DNA of 64,000 nucleotides, from the NCBI GenBank assembly GCA_963377175.1, contig CAUJNA010003805.1:336501-400500 (forward strand), in the 5' to 3' direction. Below are positions 24,460-38,200 of the stretch, in pieces. The number at the start of each line of letters is the position of its first letter. The stretch's first letter is position 1. The notes under the pieces were generated by a model. It was not told the origin of the DNA and made no database searches. It was given only the letters and a program-made list of their open reading frames with translations. This DNA is from Effrenium voratum. Taxonomy: Eukaryota > Sar > Dinophyceae > Suessiales > Symbiodiniaceae. Both the position numbers and the translations under genes were made by a program.

Positions 24460-25861
24460 CGACGTGGAAACCATGGGGGATGGAAGAAACAGGTTCGTCC
24501 CCCAAGCAAAAACTCATATTCGAGTCTGTCGTTTTTTGTTTTGTTGCTTTTTTTTAATGTCATAGTTGCACTATGCCTTTCTGGTCCTCCTGAAGACGGA
24601 CAAGGCTTGGTGGCGGCACTGAACAACTGCAGTGCTAACAAGGGAAATGTCAAGCTGGGAATTGATGCCGTTGGTTGCACGCTTACAGCTGAGCAGCTGA
24701 ATTTTGAGTCGTGGGCACGCATGTCTGCAGGACAATCATGTGTGCCATGGTCTCACGACCCGCTTACTAGGGGTTGCCAGGGGTTGCCACAGGGGTTGTG
24801 AGGGGTTGCCAGGGATTGTCATATGGATCCTTGAATTGCGGGCTAGACAGCCTGTACAAGCTATCCGGATGTCTATAGATGGCACTATGCTATGACTTAC
24901 AGTGACCGAAGACTATGACTTACACATGGCACATTTGAGCAAATCCGGAGTGTAAGTCGCTATGCGGAACCCATGATGAATTGTCAAGGTGCATATGTCC
25001 TATTTAAAGAGTGGCCATACACAGTAGTTCCGTAATGGGAACACACCAGGGGGCACCTACAGAGTTTGGCCGCTGCATGCGTCAGGCACTTGATGGTGAG
25101 GTCTTCTCGTTGCTAAAGATCCCTCGAGGCATCTCGTTGTTTCAGGTTTTGGAATGCCAGCCTTCCAGCAAACGTGGAAGTTTATATGGTTGTGGGCGAA
25201 AACTTGGGTAACCCCAAAATGGGTTGATCTGAGAGAAGGAAACATGGACTAAAACCTGCGGTTCCCTGGTGGTTTAATTTTGACCCACAGCCATATCATT
25301 TACCGACCCTTTCCATGATTGGGGGAAAGCCTTTGGAAGCTGACAGGAGCCTTTGGAAGCTGACCCACCCTTTTCCCCACTGGAAAAGAACCGCCACAGA
25401 AGGAAGCCGTGGGAAATTGCCATCTACCATTCCCTTTAGAACGGATCTTCTGTCAGATTCCACGTCTGCTTTTGGTAAGTTTGTACGTACGCATCATGCA
25501 ATGGGCGAGGCAGATGGTTCAATGCCCTGGATGAGCGGGGTCTGGCGGCCCATTGTGTTGCTGACCACTGGAACGACTGGAACGCCTCCTACAGCACGCA
25601 CACCAAGGCTCTGTGCTTGACCTTGGCCAAAGATATTGAGTCATCAAAACCCGGGTACTTGGAGAATAGTCAGGGGCACTCCCAGCCATGGTTCTGGGTA
25701 GACCATTTTAATGCCTGTTGTGCCAGTTGGTGGAACATCTTTCACCGTGCCACGTTGCCATTTTGCGCCTCGTGGAGACGTGCATTTTTGTCAATCGCGG
25801 CCGCAGCCATTTGGGCTGAAGCATTTTGAGAGATCCCCCCCTCTGCCGAATCCGTGAAGAC
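24460..25861. other. Intergenic region upstream of ATP-citrate lyase
   Basis: About 1.4 kb without a supportable exon. It contains an AGGGGTTGCC direct-repeat cluster at 24770-24830 and, at 25255-25298, AAACCTGCGG...TTTTGACCCACAGCCAT, which matches one end of the family 1 element. No TATA-like motif or other promoter element can be assigned. The 5' UTR and trans-splice acceptor of the next gene should lie close to 25862. Confidence 0.45.
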
Positions 25862-28289
25862 ATGTCCGTGAAGCCGATCCGCGAGCATGCCGGGAAGAGC
25901 TTGCTGGAGAAGTGGCTCCCGGAGGTCCGGCCTGTGCTGATGTTTTCGGGTCAGTGGGCTCTTTGATGGAGCGAACAAAATCAAGTCAAGCACAACGTGC
26001 AGAGTGAAACTGTAAGCCAACCGATCCGAGGCTACCAGATCAAACCGGACCGAGCCAGGCCAAACCAAACGAACCAAACACAACTGCATGAAACCGCATG
26101 AAGCCAAACCTACACAAACAAGCCCAGACCAGTCCGGCCACAATCGAGCATATAGACCGACCCAATCACAAAGCATTCTCAGTTTTTGACACGAACCCAT
26201 CTTGATAGGTTCCACATGGTCGTCTTTCAACAGGGCTCCTCCAATGTTCCATTTCCCTTCTCCCTTTGGTTTTGACACTAATATTTCATTCGGTCCACCC
26301 CAGTCCAGTTTTTTTTTTTTTTTTTTGTGGGGACTCACAAAGTTTCTCATGCCCATTCGTGGGAACTGCACATGTTGACCATGGCTCATACTTGCCATGA
26401 TCAAACACTCCTTTACTTTCTGTTGGCAATGATTGTCATCGCCTGAACAGGCATTCTAGACAAAGATAGTAAGTGCCCCATCGGTCTCCCTTCAAACCAA
26501 CAAAAAGCAGCCACCCATATTTGTCCCCGAACAGGGGCTGCACACCAAAAATCCTCCCTCCACCTGAACCACATCCAACCTTCTCCAAACTCCCGACCCA
26601 CCCCTTTTCCCTCACCTCAAAGCACATGGCTCGTTGCGCAGGTGTCGGGGGGCAAGCACAAGATGGGGTGCGCGGGGGTGCTTGTGACCCCGGCAGTGCT
26701 CGACTCCACCAGCAGTCAGACCTGGGACAAGATCCTGCAGGAGTTGACAGACTTGTTTGGGCAGGGTTAGGTTTAGATTTTGGTTTAGTGTGGGTTTAAA
26801 GATATATTTTTTGATTTGTTCTTGGGTTCATGGACAGTTGAGGGAGGGTTCAGGTTCGGGCTTGAGCTTCTGAGGTTGTTTGTCACATTTACGGGACACG
26901 GACCTGTAAAGTGGGCCGGCGAATCTACCCTGATGTTTGAATCATGCTCATATTGAAGGCTGGACCAAAGAAGCTTTTAGAATGCGGTGCCCCTTCTGCG
27001 GCTTGGTCCACATTTGTATCGAAAGGGGTGGAACTGCAAATTGTGGCAACTGTCGACCTTGTGAACGTGTCAAGGGAGGCCTCCTATTGCCTTCGAGTGC
27101 AGCCTTTTGGGGTTGTTTTCACAGGAAGCCAAGAGGACATTACCCACTTTGGGAGATTTCTCAATTTGGAGACAAACTCAAGTGGGTTGGTCCAGAAACT
27201 GATTGGACTGACTCCCAAAATGTGTTGGGGCCTTCAATTCAGCAAAACACAGCCCCCCCCTTCTGTTCCTTGGCCTGTCAAAAGGGTTAAGGGGTTTCGA
27301 GACACCTTGAGGGAGCTTGCCAAAATCTGAAGAGGTTACTGGAGGTCTGCAGCAGTCACACAGCAAGGGCATTTGCATCTCTTTGAGTTATTTTTCTCTC
27401 CGTGGCAACACTTTGAGAGTGGAAACCAGGCAAGCGTCGACGCAAGGGAGTCTTCTGGGTGATTGCAAAAGCAGCTGGCCACTTCTAACTGCCAATTTCC
27501 GCCGCGAGGGAGCAATTCAGGGGTGCTCCAGCCCTACAAAAGATGACCGAGCAAGGGTAGGATTTTTGGCAAATGCAATGGGTGAGCTTGTCGTGCTTGT
27601 GCATCTTAAGATGGGTATCCATGTTCTTATGGCGTCCGATCCATTCAGGAGAACCCTTGGCTAAAGACCACCAACCTGGTGGCCAAGCCGGACCAGCTGA
27701 TCAAGCGCCGGGGCAAGGCGGGCCTCCTCGCGGTGAACAAAACCTTCGACGAGGCCAAGGCTTGGATCATGGACCGCATGTGCAAGGCGGGCTCTGGGCC
27801 CAAAAGGGCGGCCCGGGGGGGGGGGTGGGGAGGTTCCGGAGCCGGAGGTTCGCTGGAACGCTTTTGCAACCGGTGGCCTATGCGAAACCCCTGAGGCAGG
27901 GTGTATATGTGTTTCTGCCAAACAGGGTGGTGACCCAACTCTTCACAGGCCACCAGCACCCCTACTGTGGATGGCGTCCTGCACCACTTTGAAGCCGTTG
28001 TTGAAACTATTGTTTGTCGGTATAAATACCAGGGGAATCGAATCATAAACTGTTGGGTTTCTGAACGGTGGTGCGAAATGAGAATTCCGGAACCATCTAC
28101 TCCCCCCTGAGGCAGGTTATATTCTTTTCCAGCAAACAGGGTGGTTGTGACCCAACTTTTCACAGGATACCAGGACCCCCCTTATCACTGACTTCATGGG
28201 AAGTGCAAAGCTGCAAGGAACAGAAGGTGGAGCACGTCACTGGGCAGCTGACCCACTTCCTGATCGAGCCTTTCGTGCCGCATAAGCAG
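25862..28289 (+). other. ACLY: ACLY exons 1-4: start of ATP-grasp half
   Basis: Exons 25862-25924, 26642-26749, 27649-27786, 28218-28289. They encode the N-terminus, a segment that aligns poorly with the human protein ([16 protein letters not shown]...), then [20 protein letters not shown], the nucleotide-binding [11 protein letters not shown] motif, and [11 protein letters not shown]. Donors: GT (gtccgg), GA (gacttg), GC (gcgggc), GA (gagacg). Introns 1-3 contain no recognised element apart from a pure T-run at 26311-26327. Confidence 0.95.
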
Positions 28290-29179
28290 GAGACGCGGCT
28301 TTTTGGTTTGGCCTGTTTCAGAAACAAAGAATCAAAGGCACAGAGAAACAAAGAAACAAAGAAACAAGAAACAACACAACACAGAAACAAGGAAACACAT
28401 AAACAAGAAACACATACACAAGGAAACAAAGAAACAAGTCAACAAAGAAGCAAGCACACAGAACCCGAACAAGCAAAGAAACACAGAAACAGACAGACAA
28501 ACAAATAAACAAACAAAAACAAGCAAGCAAGCCAACAAGCAAGCAAGCAAGCAAGCCAGCCAGCAAGCAAGCAAGCAAGCAAGCAAGCACACAACCAAGC
28601 AACCAAACAACCAAACAACCAAACAACCAAGCAAACAAACAAACAAACAAGCAATCAGACTGCCAGACAAACAAGCAATCAAACAAACGCACAAGCGAAC
28701 AGACAAACAGACAAACAGCAAAAAACTTAGCAAACAAACAAGCAAGGAAACAAGGAGCCACACATAAAATTGGTTACTGTAACAAGTAAGTTTTGTACAT
28801 CAATACAGACATACATACATACATACATACATACATACATACATACATACATACATACATACATACATACATACATACATACATACATACATACATACAT
28901 ACATACATACATACATACATACATACATACATACATACATACATACATACATACATACATACATACATACATACATACATACATACATACATACATACAT
29001 ACATACATACATACATACATACATACATACATACATACATACATACATACATACATACATACATACATACATACATACATACATACATACATACATACAT
29101 ACATACATACATACATACATACATACATACATACATACATACATACATACATACATACATACATACATACATACATACA

Positions 29180-29210
<31 letters not shown>

Positions 29211-32200
29211 CATACATACATACATACATACATACATACATACATACATACATACATACATACATACATACATACATACATACATACATACATACATACA
29301 TACATACATACATACATACATACATACATACATACATACATACATACATACATACATACATACATACATACATACATACATACATACATACATACATACA
29401 TACATACATACATACATACATACATACATACATACATACAGACACACATACATACATACATACATACATACATACATACATACATACATACATACATACA
29501 TACATACATAAATGCATGCATGCATGCATGCATGCATGCATACATACACACATACATACATGAATGCATACATAAATACAAGAACCAATCAACACAAACT
29601 TAATCAGTAAATGAATTAATAAACAACTAGAAACACATATGATAATTTACACATACATAACGCCTCTGGCAATACGTTGTTGTGGGTACCAAAATGGTTG
29701 GTTTTGCCAGGATGGCCTTCACCAACATGGGTGTGTGTTCTTGAGGCTACCCTGTTGCTTATTGTGACACCAACATGAACATCGCCACTCCCTTTTGGGA
29801 CCTATTTGACACGAGCCCTCAAATCAAAGGGACACCCAAGGGAACACCCTAAAACATGGGACTCTTTGAGTTGGTGGGTCAAAAGCTCGGCTCTAATACA
29901 TTGATGTTTGTGGCTCCAAAGTAGGAATCGTACTTCCTAAAATGTCCTGGATGAAAAAGTTGTTGCCCTCCCTCTCACGAACATAGCATTTGTGGGAAAT
30001 TTCTTGGAAGAACAGCTTCCCCTTAAAAGGACCAGGGTTTCGTGTCAGGTGCCATGTTAGTGGGAGGAAGGGTAAAACCTCAAGTGTAGTGTGTCGGGTC
30101 GCCGAGTTTTCAAGTTGTGCCTTGCGCTCACAACACCCACCTTCCTTGCGGGTAAAAGGCAGGCGAACAGAAAGGTCAGGCTCAATTCTTCATGTTTCTC
30201 CCACTCAGTTGCCGGACCCAGAAATAAAAGGTCAACCTTTTGGTTCCACTACACATGGACCAAATCAGGGATACCAGATGGTTAGAATGTCGGCTTTAAA
30301 CTAGTAAGCCCAAGAACACACGGGAAGTTCAGCGCCTCTTGGCTTTGGGAAAAAAATGGAGCCTCGTCAAACTTCATATGAGAGTGTCTTGTTTTGAGGC
30401 TACTTTTTGTTTGGGGGGGGGCCTTTGAGTTCCTTTGAAATAGCCACTAAACAGATGCCCTGAAAAAACAGCCTCATGTGGGTTGAAGTGCTAATTGGGG
30501 GCCCACACTGGCGGACACCACTTGGGGGATTTCTTCTAGGAGATTCGTTTGCCCCGAGGAGCAGGAGCACTACATCTGCATGCTGTCGCATCGGTACCAC
30601 GACGAGATCTTGTTTTATCACGAGGGCGGGGTGGACGTGGGGGACGTGGACGCCAAGGCGGAGCGTTTGGAGCTGCCCACCGGGGAGGGCCTCACAGAGG
30701 CGAAGGTCACCAAGGACGCTTTTTTTGTTGCGCGATCCATGCATGATTCGGTTTTCATGTGACCCGTTTTTCATGCCTTGTAGCCAATGACTTACTCCCT
30801 TCAAAAACTCACATGGAGCCCCAAAAAGGGGGTCCCCCAAAGGGATATATAGATATATAGAAATATAATCATCTTTTACGATAATTCCCACACCTGAAAT
30901 AAGGAATCCCACAGTAAAGGAACTTTTCCATGGTGAGCTCGTTTTTTTTGCCCCCAGGCGAGCTCGCCATAGATTATGCAGATACATAAATGGGTAGAAT
31001 GTTTCGGGTTCCATGTCTTGACGCGTAGGTTCCATGCCCTTGAAATCCCCCGCCTTGAGATCCCAGGAGCTCCTCAGCAAGCTGTCCGACGCCAAGAAGG
31101 CGAACATGGCCTCCTTCATCGTCAGCCTCTACAAGTTCTACACGGATCTGCACTTTGCGCATCTCGGCCGGACATGCTTGTTTTCTCAGGGGCCCTTGCG
31201 GGCGCTTGGTGGTTTTCTGATTTTGTTTGTTTGCTGATTTGTTTTTTATTTTTATTTTTATTTTTTGCTTGTTTGTTTGTTTGTTTGTTTGTTTGTTTCG
31301 TGGGCTCCCCTTTGATGTGTCCGGAAAGCAGCTGAATCAGCCTGAGTCGTTTTCTGTTCGACAGGTACCTGGAGATCAATCCCTTGGTCATGCTGGACGA
31401 CAACACGGTGATCCCCCTGGACATGGCCGCCAAGATCGACGAGACCGCCAACTTCCTGGTGGCGCAGAAGTAGCTCGGACATGAGAAACATGGGGACAAC
31501 CCCGAAATTTGTCTTTGAATGGGAAGAGCTGTTTATGCCCCCTGGCCCATGACTCCCTTCACCTTAGTGCCTATGGCTCAGGCTGCCAACATTGCGAACG
31601 ATCATCTTGTGTTTTGTTTTTACATGTGTTTTTTGAGGTTTGCCGGATACGCGCGGCTCGTTCTTGCGTATTAGGATTTTTGCGGGACAACCCCCTGGCT
31701 GCGGACCAGGGGTCGAACCCGGGAAACGCTCCGAGCTTCGCGGAATGCTAGTTCGAACTTGGCCTGCCACATGTGGCATTCGCATGTTGGGACCAGTAGT
31801 GCTGTTGTATGTCGTTGATGTTTCCATGCCGCAAAAAGAAGCCGGCAGAGCACCTGGACCGCCTGAGCCTCTGACATGGGTCTTGTTTCTTAGCGCTCGA
31901 CCTCAGGTGGGGGGAGCTGGACTGGCCTCCGCCCTTCGGGCGCGCCGCCTACCCCGAGGAGGCGCTGATCCACGAGATGGACGGCAGGAGAGTCGAAGTG
32001 CCGTGGGTGAACGCCTCGAGCCAATGGGCTGAACGCTTAAAGCCTTGGGAGGGAAACACACCGAAGTTGCGGGGGTAGCTGCGTGAGTCGTGACTCAAAA
32101 TCTCTCCAGGAATTTCCTCGCCTGGTTTTAGAAACAAAGAAACAAAGACACAAAGACACAAAGAAAACAAGAAGCAACTCAACAAAGAGATGAAGAAGCA

Positions 32201-35200
32201 AATAACCAAATAAGCAACAAAAACACAGACATAAATAGTAAAAGCAAGGAAGACACAGAGACACAAAGACACCAACAAGCAAGCTAACAAAAATCAACAA
32301 GCAAACAAACCAACCAACCAACCAACCAACAAACAAACAAACAAACAAACAAACAAACAAACAAACAAACAGGGACCCCTGTTTACTTGATCCACGTCTA
32401 ACCGTTCAACCAAGCACCTAGGATCAAATGTTGAGACTCGAGGGGAAATACCTGAAGTCCCAACGGTACTGCCTGCACCGTCCCCCAAAGATGAATGCAA
32501 TACCCCGTTGGGAAGCCGCAGTCACTCAGCGAGCTCGATTGTTTTGTTGTCCGATCACAGTCCTGGGCAGCTTCGCTGCCCTTTCACGGTAGCAAGGAAC
32601 TTTGAATCCTAGCTACGGGGACTATGATACTTGAGCCAAAATGATGTTGCATGTAATTCCTACAAAATATGTTTGCCATGGGGAAACTATTCACACCCCT
32701 AGCACGTTGAGGCTCGTTCCGAGCCACCCGTGCATAGGCAGAAATCACATGTCCTTTGGCTCGCTCTCTCTCTCTCTCTCTCTCATTATTTTTCATGCAT
32801 ATGCATGTCATAAAGCTATGTTATCCTAATTGCTGCTCCAGTCGCCTCAGTGACCCTCTTCAGCATCAAAATTGCAGCTTCTCAGAGGCTCCAGGGTGCG
32901 CATTGAATACCGGCACTGCTTAGTCGGCTTTTACTGGTGATTGGCTTCAGCTGAAGATCAGATTCCATCCACTGAGAGGGCTGATAGGGAAAGCCCTTCA
33001 CTGGTGGTTTGGATTTGTGGTTTGGGGATTTGTGAATGGTTCTTGTAGAGATCAGATGGGACTCCACCTCGGAAGACCGTATTGGAAGCCTCGCAAATCT
33101 CGTGGAAGTCCCTTTGACAAGCCGTTTCCGCAATGAATATGGTTTGGTGTATCAGGCTTGTGGTTGGCAACTTGAATTCAGAATTCGTTTCCTGCGCCAT
33201 GAAGGTGGATGTTCACTTGCCCAGTGGAGAAGATGGTTGCTCCGTAGCAGTCTCTCCGGACACCGCTGAGTCGGGTCGGGCTGCGAGATGGGGATGTGGT
33301 GGATGCGGTTGTGCAGCTGGGCAAGCTGGCTGCCTGCGGTGCGGCGTTTGCTTGGCATGGCCACGTGGACGAGGTTGTGACTTGGGGTAATAAAGAATCG
33401 GAGGGACACAGCAGCCTGCAAGAGCAGTTGAGGAATGTCCAGCACATCGAACCAACTGCTGAGGGTGCGTTTGCTGCCATTCTTGAGTCTGGGGCTGTTG
33501 TGACCTGGGGTGTTCCAGAATACGGCGGAGACAGCAGCCAGGTGCAAGAAGAGCTGAGGCACGTCCAGTGCATCCAAGCAACTGATCGCGCTTTTGCTGC
33601 CATTCTTGAATCTGGGGCTGTTGTGACCTGGGGCGATCCAGATTTTGGCGCAGACAGCAGCCAGGTGCAAGAGCAGCTGAGGAACGTCCAGCACGTCCAA
33701 GCAAATGCCTGCGCTTTTGCTGCCATTCTTGAATCTGGGGCTGTTGTGACCTGGGGCGATCTAGAATTCGGCGGAGACAGCAGCCAGGTGCAAAAACAGC
33801 TGAAGAATATCCAGCACATCCAAGCGACTGCATTCGCTGCCATTCTTGAATCCGGGGCTGCTGTGACCTGGAGTCCTCGAGAATTCGGCGGAGACAGTAG
33901 CCAGGTGCAAGAGCAGCTGCGGAACGTCCATCACATGCAAGCAACTGGCCGCGCTTTTGCTGCCATTCTTGAATCTGGGGCTGTTGTGACCTGGGGTGAT
34001 AAATAACGCGGCGGAGACAGCAGCCTGGTCCAAGAGCAGCTGAGATATGTCCAGCATGTTCAAGCAACTGCCGAGAGTGCTTTTGCTGCCATTCTTGAAT
34101 CTGGGGCTGTTGTGAGATCCACGCTATGGCGGAGACAGCAGCCAGGAGCAAGAGCAACTGAAGAATGTCCAGCGCATTCAAGCAGCTGGCACTGCTTTTG
34201 CTGCCATTCTTGAATCTGGGGCTGTTGTGACCTGGGGCGATCCAGAACACGGCGGAGGCAGCAGCCAGGTGCGAGAGCAGCTGAGGAATGTCCAGTCCAT
34301 TTAAGCCACTTATGGTGCTTTTGCTGCCATTCTTGAATCCGGGGCTGTTGGGGTCATCCCGGCTACGGCGGAGACATCAGCCAGATGCAAGAGCAGCTTG
34401 TAGTTTGCTGATGTTGCATGTACTTCGCCGCAAATCCGTTGAACAAACTTTGTGAAGGAACACCAGGCGATCTCCATAGTTGGATTTAAAGTGCTTAGGA
34501 CTTGGGTTATGAACTGCACTGTTGCAACCACTGCCCGCCTAAACCAGAGGAACCCGCCCTGGTTTGCCTTTTGCCCTCGATTTCAAGGTTCCGAGACCCC
34601 GACTCCTTTTCAGCGGGCCCTGCTTCCTGAACTTTCGCTCAACTATGAAGAAAACCATACCGCCGATCCCAGTTTGATGGAAGTCCACCAGTTTGAGAAG
34701 CTCTGATATGGATGTCTTCAAGCCTAAGATGCGCAGCATGCCGAAGCAGCGCATTGCGAGAAATTGCCATTTGCCGAAAGCCGCCGCGCCAAAGCGAGTT
34801 GCTTCATTCCACAAGCATCCCCACCCCCTTATAGATGGAATTGGGGGAGGGGGGTGACCCCTGAAATTCCTTTTTCGGCTCCATGTTTCCCTTTGACAAG
34901 GTAGTTGGAAAGGGGGGACCCCCCCATCCCGAAAGCTTAATGGGGGGTTCACAAGCATTGCAACCGACGAGATCATTGGTTTCGGTAGCGGGCAGAACCA
35001 TGCCATGACATGGATTTGGAAAGTGATGCGGGCAGGTGGTGCACCAACAGAACTTGAAGTGGAAGTCACCTTAGTGGTTGGTGGGGACTGTCATGGGCCC
35101 CTGGAATGTGCACTATTGCAAGGATTCCTGGGCATTCATAAAGATGCCTCCCAAGATAGCAGTTAGTCCCCTTAAGGAATTGTCAGATGACCATAAGGAA

Positions 35201-38200
35201 TGGGATAAGGGAACCATGGCGACACGGCCCTCCCAAATCTGGGTGTCCCCATAGCACATACTCCGCCGTGTCTATCATGGAAGGCCTGGGAGGTTTTTTT
35301 TTGGGTTCTAGGTTAATTGGCAGCGGTGCATTTACGTAGTCTTCTATGGTGGTTGTATATCCCCATTGTGTCCTTAGTGGTTTGGGGTGGGTTTGGTTTC
35401 CGTTGGTTGACAAATATGTTCAAAGGGGACGATCCAGGATACCCCAGAAGCAAAGGTCATCAGATTCTTGTTGCTGACAGTAGATGTTAGTTGACCAATT
35501 CCACCCCGAACATGTGCCCGCGCCATTTGGCAGGACGGGCGCCTCTCTGAAGCTGACCATCTTGAGCCTGCTCCAGATTTGGCAGAGCTTTCCGAGGGGC
35601 AAATCTGGACATCTTCTGGGTGTATTGTCTATTTTGCGTAGCACGTCATAGCTTTTTCCCCCTGCCTCCTTCTAGTTTTCCCTGGTTGTTTTTTCCTCCG
35701 GACATTGTCTGAGACATTCTGCAGGCCCGCCTGGCCAACACAACGCCGAAACCAAACTAACGAATACAATCAGACGCAGCCAGCAAACAAACTATATCAA
35801 ACAAATGATGCCAAAACCAAAAGGCTAGAACAAAGCAATACAAAAGGAGACTGAAAGCATGCAGCCAATACGTGCCCAGAGCCCTCACAACAGACTAGAG
35901 TAATATATTTCACAAACACCTGGCCACCTCAAGCATTGCGCTAAGCCAGAAACTACAATACAGGTCGCAGGCACAAGAGTCTGTGGATCGACCACAATTT
36001 CAGCTGATTTCCAGCTAGTCCACATATTGACCACGTCGATGGCGTCCAACACACCTTCTTCATGGTGCTCCACCTCACTGCAGAAACCACGATTGACGTT
36101 GGCCTCCCTGTCATCACCAAGGATTCATTCCGAAAAGCTTCCTCATGTTTGCCAAGCTGCGGGAGCACATTCAAGCATCCGGAGTTAGCTCCCCAAAACC
36201 AAGCTGCGAAGCCCTTTGCACGCCCTCCTGTAGCACCAGGCAAAGCAGCTTGACCAACTGAAAATCATACTGGGGTGTCCGTAACCACCTCGTAGCAAGC
36301 GTAGGCACCTTGCTTCGACATTGCCTTTGGCATCCATGCTCATGAACGATACCGCCAATTGCCTCTGCAGAATGTCACACCACCCTATAGATCCCGGCCC
36401 ACTAAACAAAGATGAACATGGCGTCCAATCGGTCGAAACAGCTGCAATGCCCACTGGAAGGCTTGGGACGGGGACCAAAAGCAAAAGCCACGCAAGACAC
36501 ATACATCCCCCAAACCACTGGTTCCCCAAGCCATTGCTGATCCTCAGCAGGGAATGAGGGGACGACCCCCATAAACCATCCATCGTATGGTTTCCTTTAT
36601 TTGGGAATCCAACCAAAACCCTCATTTCCAGCTGAGCAAACCCCCCAGCTATCGCACCAGCCAAGGAACGAGAAGGGCCGCGTCTGGACCATGGTGGCCG
36701 GGGGTGGCGCCTCGGTGGTTTATGCCGACACGGTGGCGGACTATGGCATGGGACACGAGCTGGCAAACTACGGGGAGTACTCGGGGGCCCCCAGCACACA
36801 GGAGCTCGAGTTTTTGCAGCCGCAAAGAGTTTGTTCGTGGTTGGAAGCTCTTCTTCTTTGGAGCTGCAACCGCTTTGGATAGACCTTGGGGTAAGGAGGT
36901 CAATCAGCAGGTCTGGGAAACCAGCACATTTGGTTCAAACCCGAATGTTGCGGTTTGATTGACGGCGGTGCCAGGGGGTGGTTTCGAAGTAAAAACGGGG
37001 CTGGGCTTATGTTGTCGGTCGGGGTCATTTTACAGGTAATCAAGGGGAAACCCAGCAAGGGCTTGTCAAAATTTGAGGCTTGGTACCCTTTTTGGGCTTG
37101 TTTTTTTTTCGTCGGACAACAGACAAGCCACCGTTTTTGGTGTACCCCTATGAGATAAACCCATTTTGACTGGTCCTTTTCTCTGACACCCTAAAACCAC
37201 CTGGATGTTAGTCCGTGAGAAACCCGTGGACCTGCTTTGGGCGCTTCCCTCGAGAAAGGACACTGACTCGAAGTTGGCCCTTTTCAGGTGATGCGTTTCT
37301 CAAGCTTGCCCCGCGTGTGGTTTGAATATTTGTCGGGTTTCCATTTGGGGTCCATGGAACCTGGTCGTTTCTCTTCAGGAGACCTTCGTGTATGCCAAGA
37401 CTTTGCTGTCCCTGATGATGACGCCTGGAAGAATATGGGGGGGGGGGGTGAAGCCAATGATTGGGGTCACGCCAAACAGCAACGGTCAATATTTGCTTGT
37501 CATCTGCTGTAAAGGGGATGACATGGGGTACACTCGACCAAGATACCACTAGGACATGGGATTGCTCACCTAATTCCCATGTCAGCTGGCCTGTTGGCCT
37601 GCAGTGGGGAAACCAGCATGAAAGCCGCCATTTTGGGGCATCCCAAAAATGCACCCAAATGGTCTTTCCCTCCATGTGCAGTCCTATACATTTGGCCTTG
37701 CACCCTTCCCTTCACCATTTGTGGCCCCCCTTTGTTGAGAAGAGGGGGGGGGGATTTTCCATTTGTGCCCCCCCTTTTTTTTCTTTTCCCTAGTGCCACC
37801 CAAAAATGGGGCGGGGGGGGGGGGGGGGGGATTTTTTTCGCTAGGAAGTACAAGCACCCGGACGGGAAGTTCCTGATCATCGGCGGCGGCATCGCCAACT
37901 TCACGGACGTGGCGGCCACCTTCACCGGGCTCATCAAGGCGCTGCAGGAGTACGCTGACGACATCAAGGACAGGCGTCGAGTCGGAAGGCAGGCCCAGAA
38001 ATCCGCTCGGTTTGAAGGAAACCCCCAGGGAGAGTGAAAGATGTCCGCAAAAATTGTACTCTAGTGATGGCTTGGAGGGAAATCAACTGGCCCCAAAAAG
38101 TGAGTTTGACAATCCCTTACAGAAGCCCCCCCAAAAGGGGAAGGGTGCCCTACATGGGAGGTTCCTTCAAAAGCGAGGAGCTTTCATGGTCAGTTTTCAA

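Noticed and set aside
28303..28767. Lys/Gln/Asn-rich ORF that might be a repeat protein
   Set aside because: It is an A-rich simple repeat grading into the (TACA)n tract, with no codon bias like the real exons.
28770..29603. Overlapping ORFs of 130-277 codons (THIHTYIH and YVCMYVCM types) on both strands
   Set aside because: They are translations of a (TACA)n repeat, whose 4 bp unit leaves all frames open; there is no start context, splice site or non-repeat content.
31690..31760. GGGTTCGACCCC on the minus strand, resembling a tRNA T-arm
   Set aside because: A 5' acceptor strand complementary to the 3' side, a D-arm and an anticodon arm are not found at the expected distances.
33152..34250. 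Long minus-strand ORFs (up to 345 codons) across the RCC1-like repeats
   Set aside because: They are shadows of the + strand 123 bp repeats; the + frame has the recognised [13 protein letters not shown] motif.
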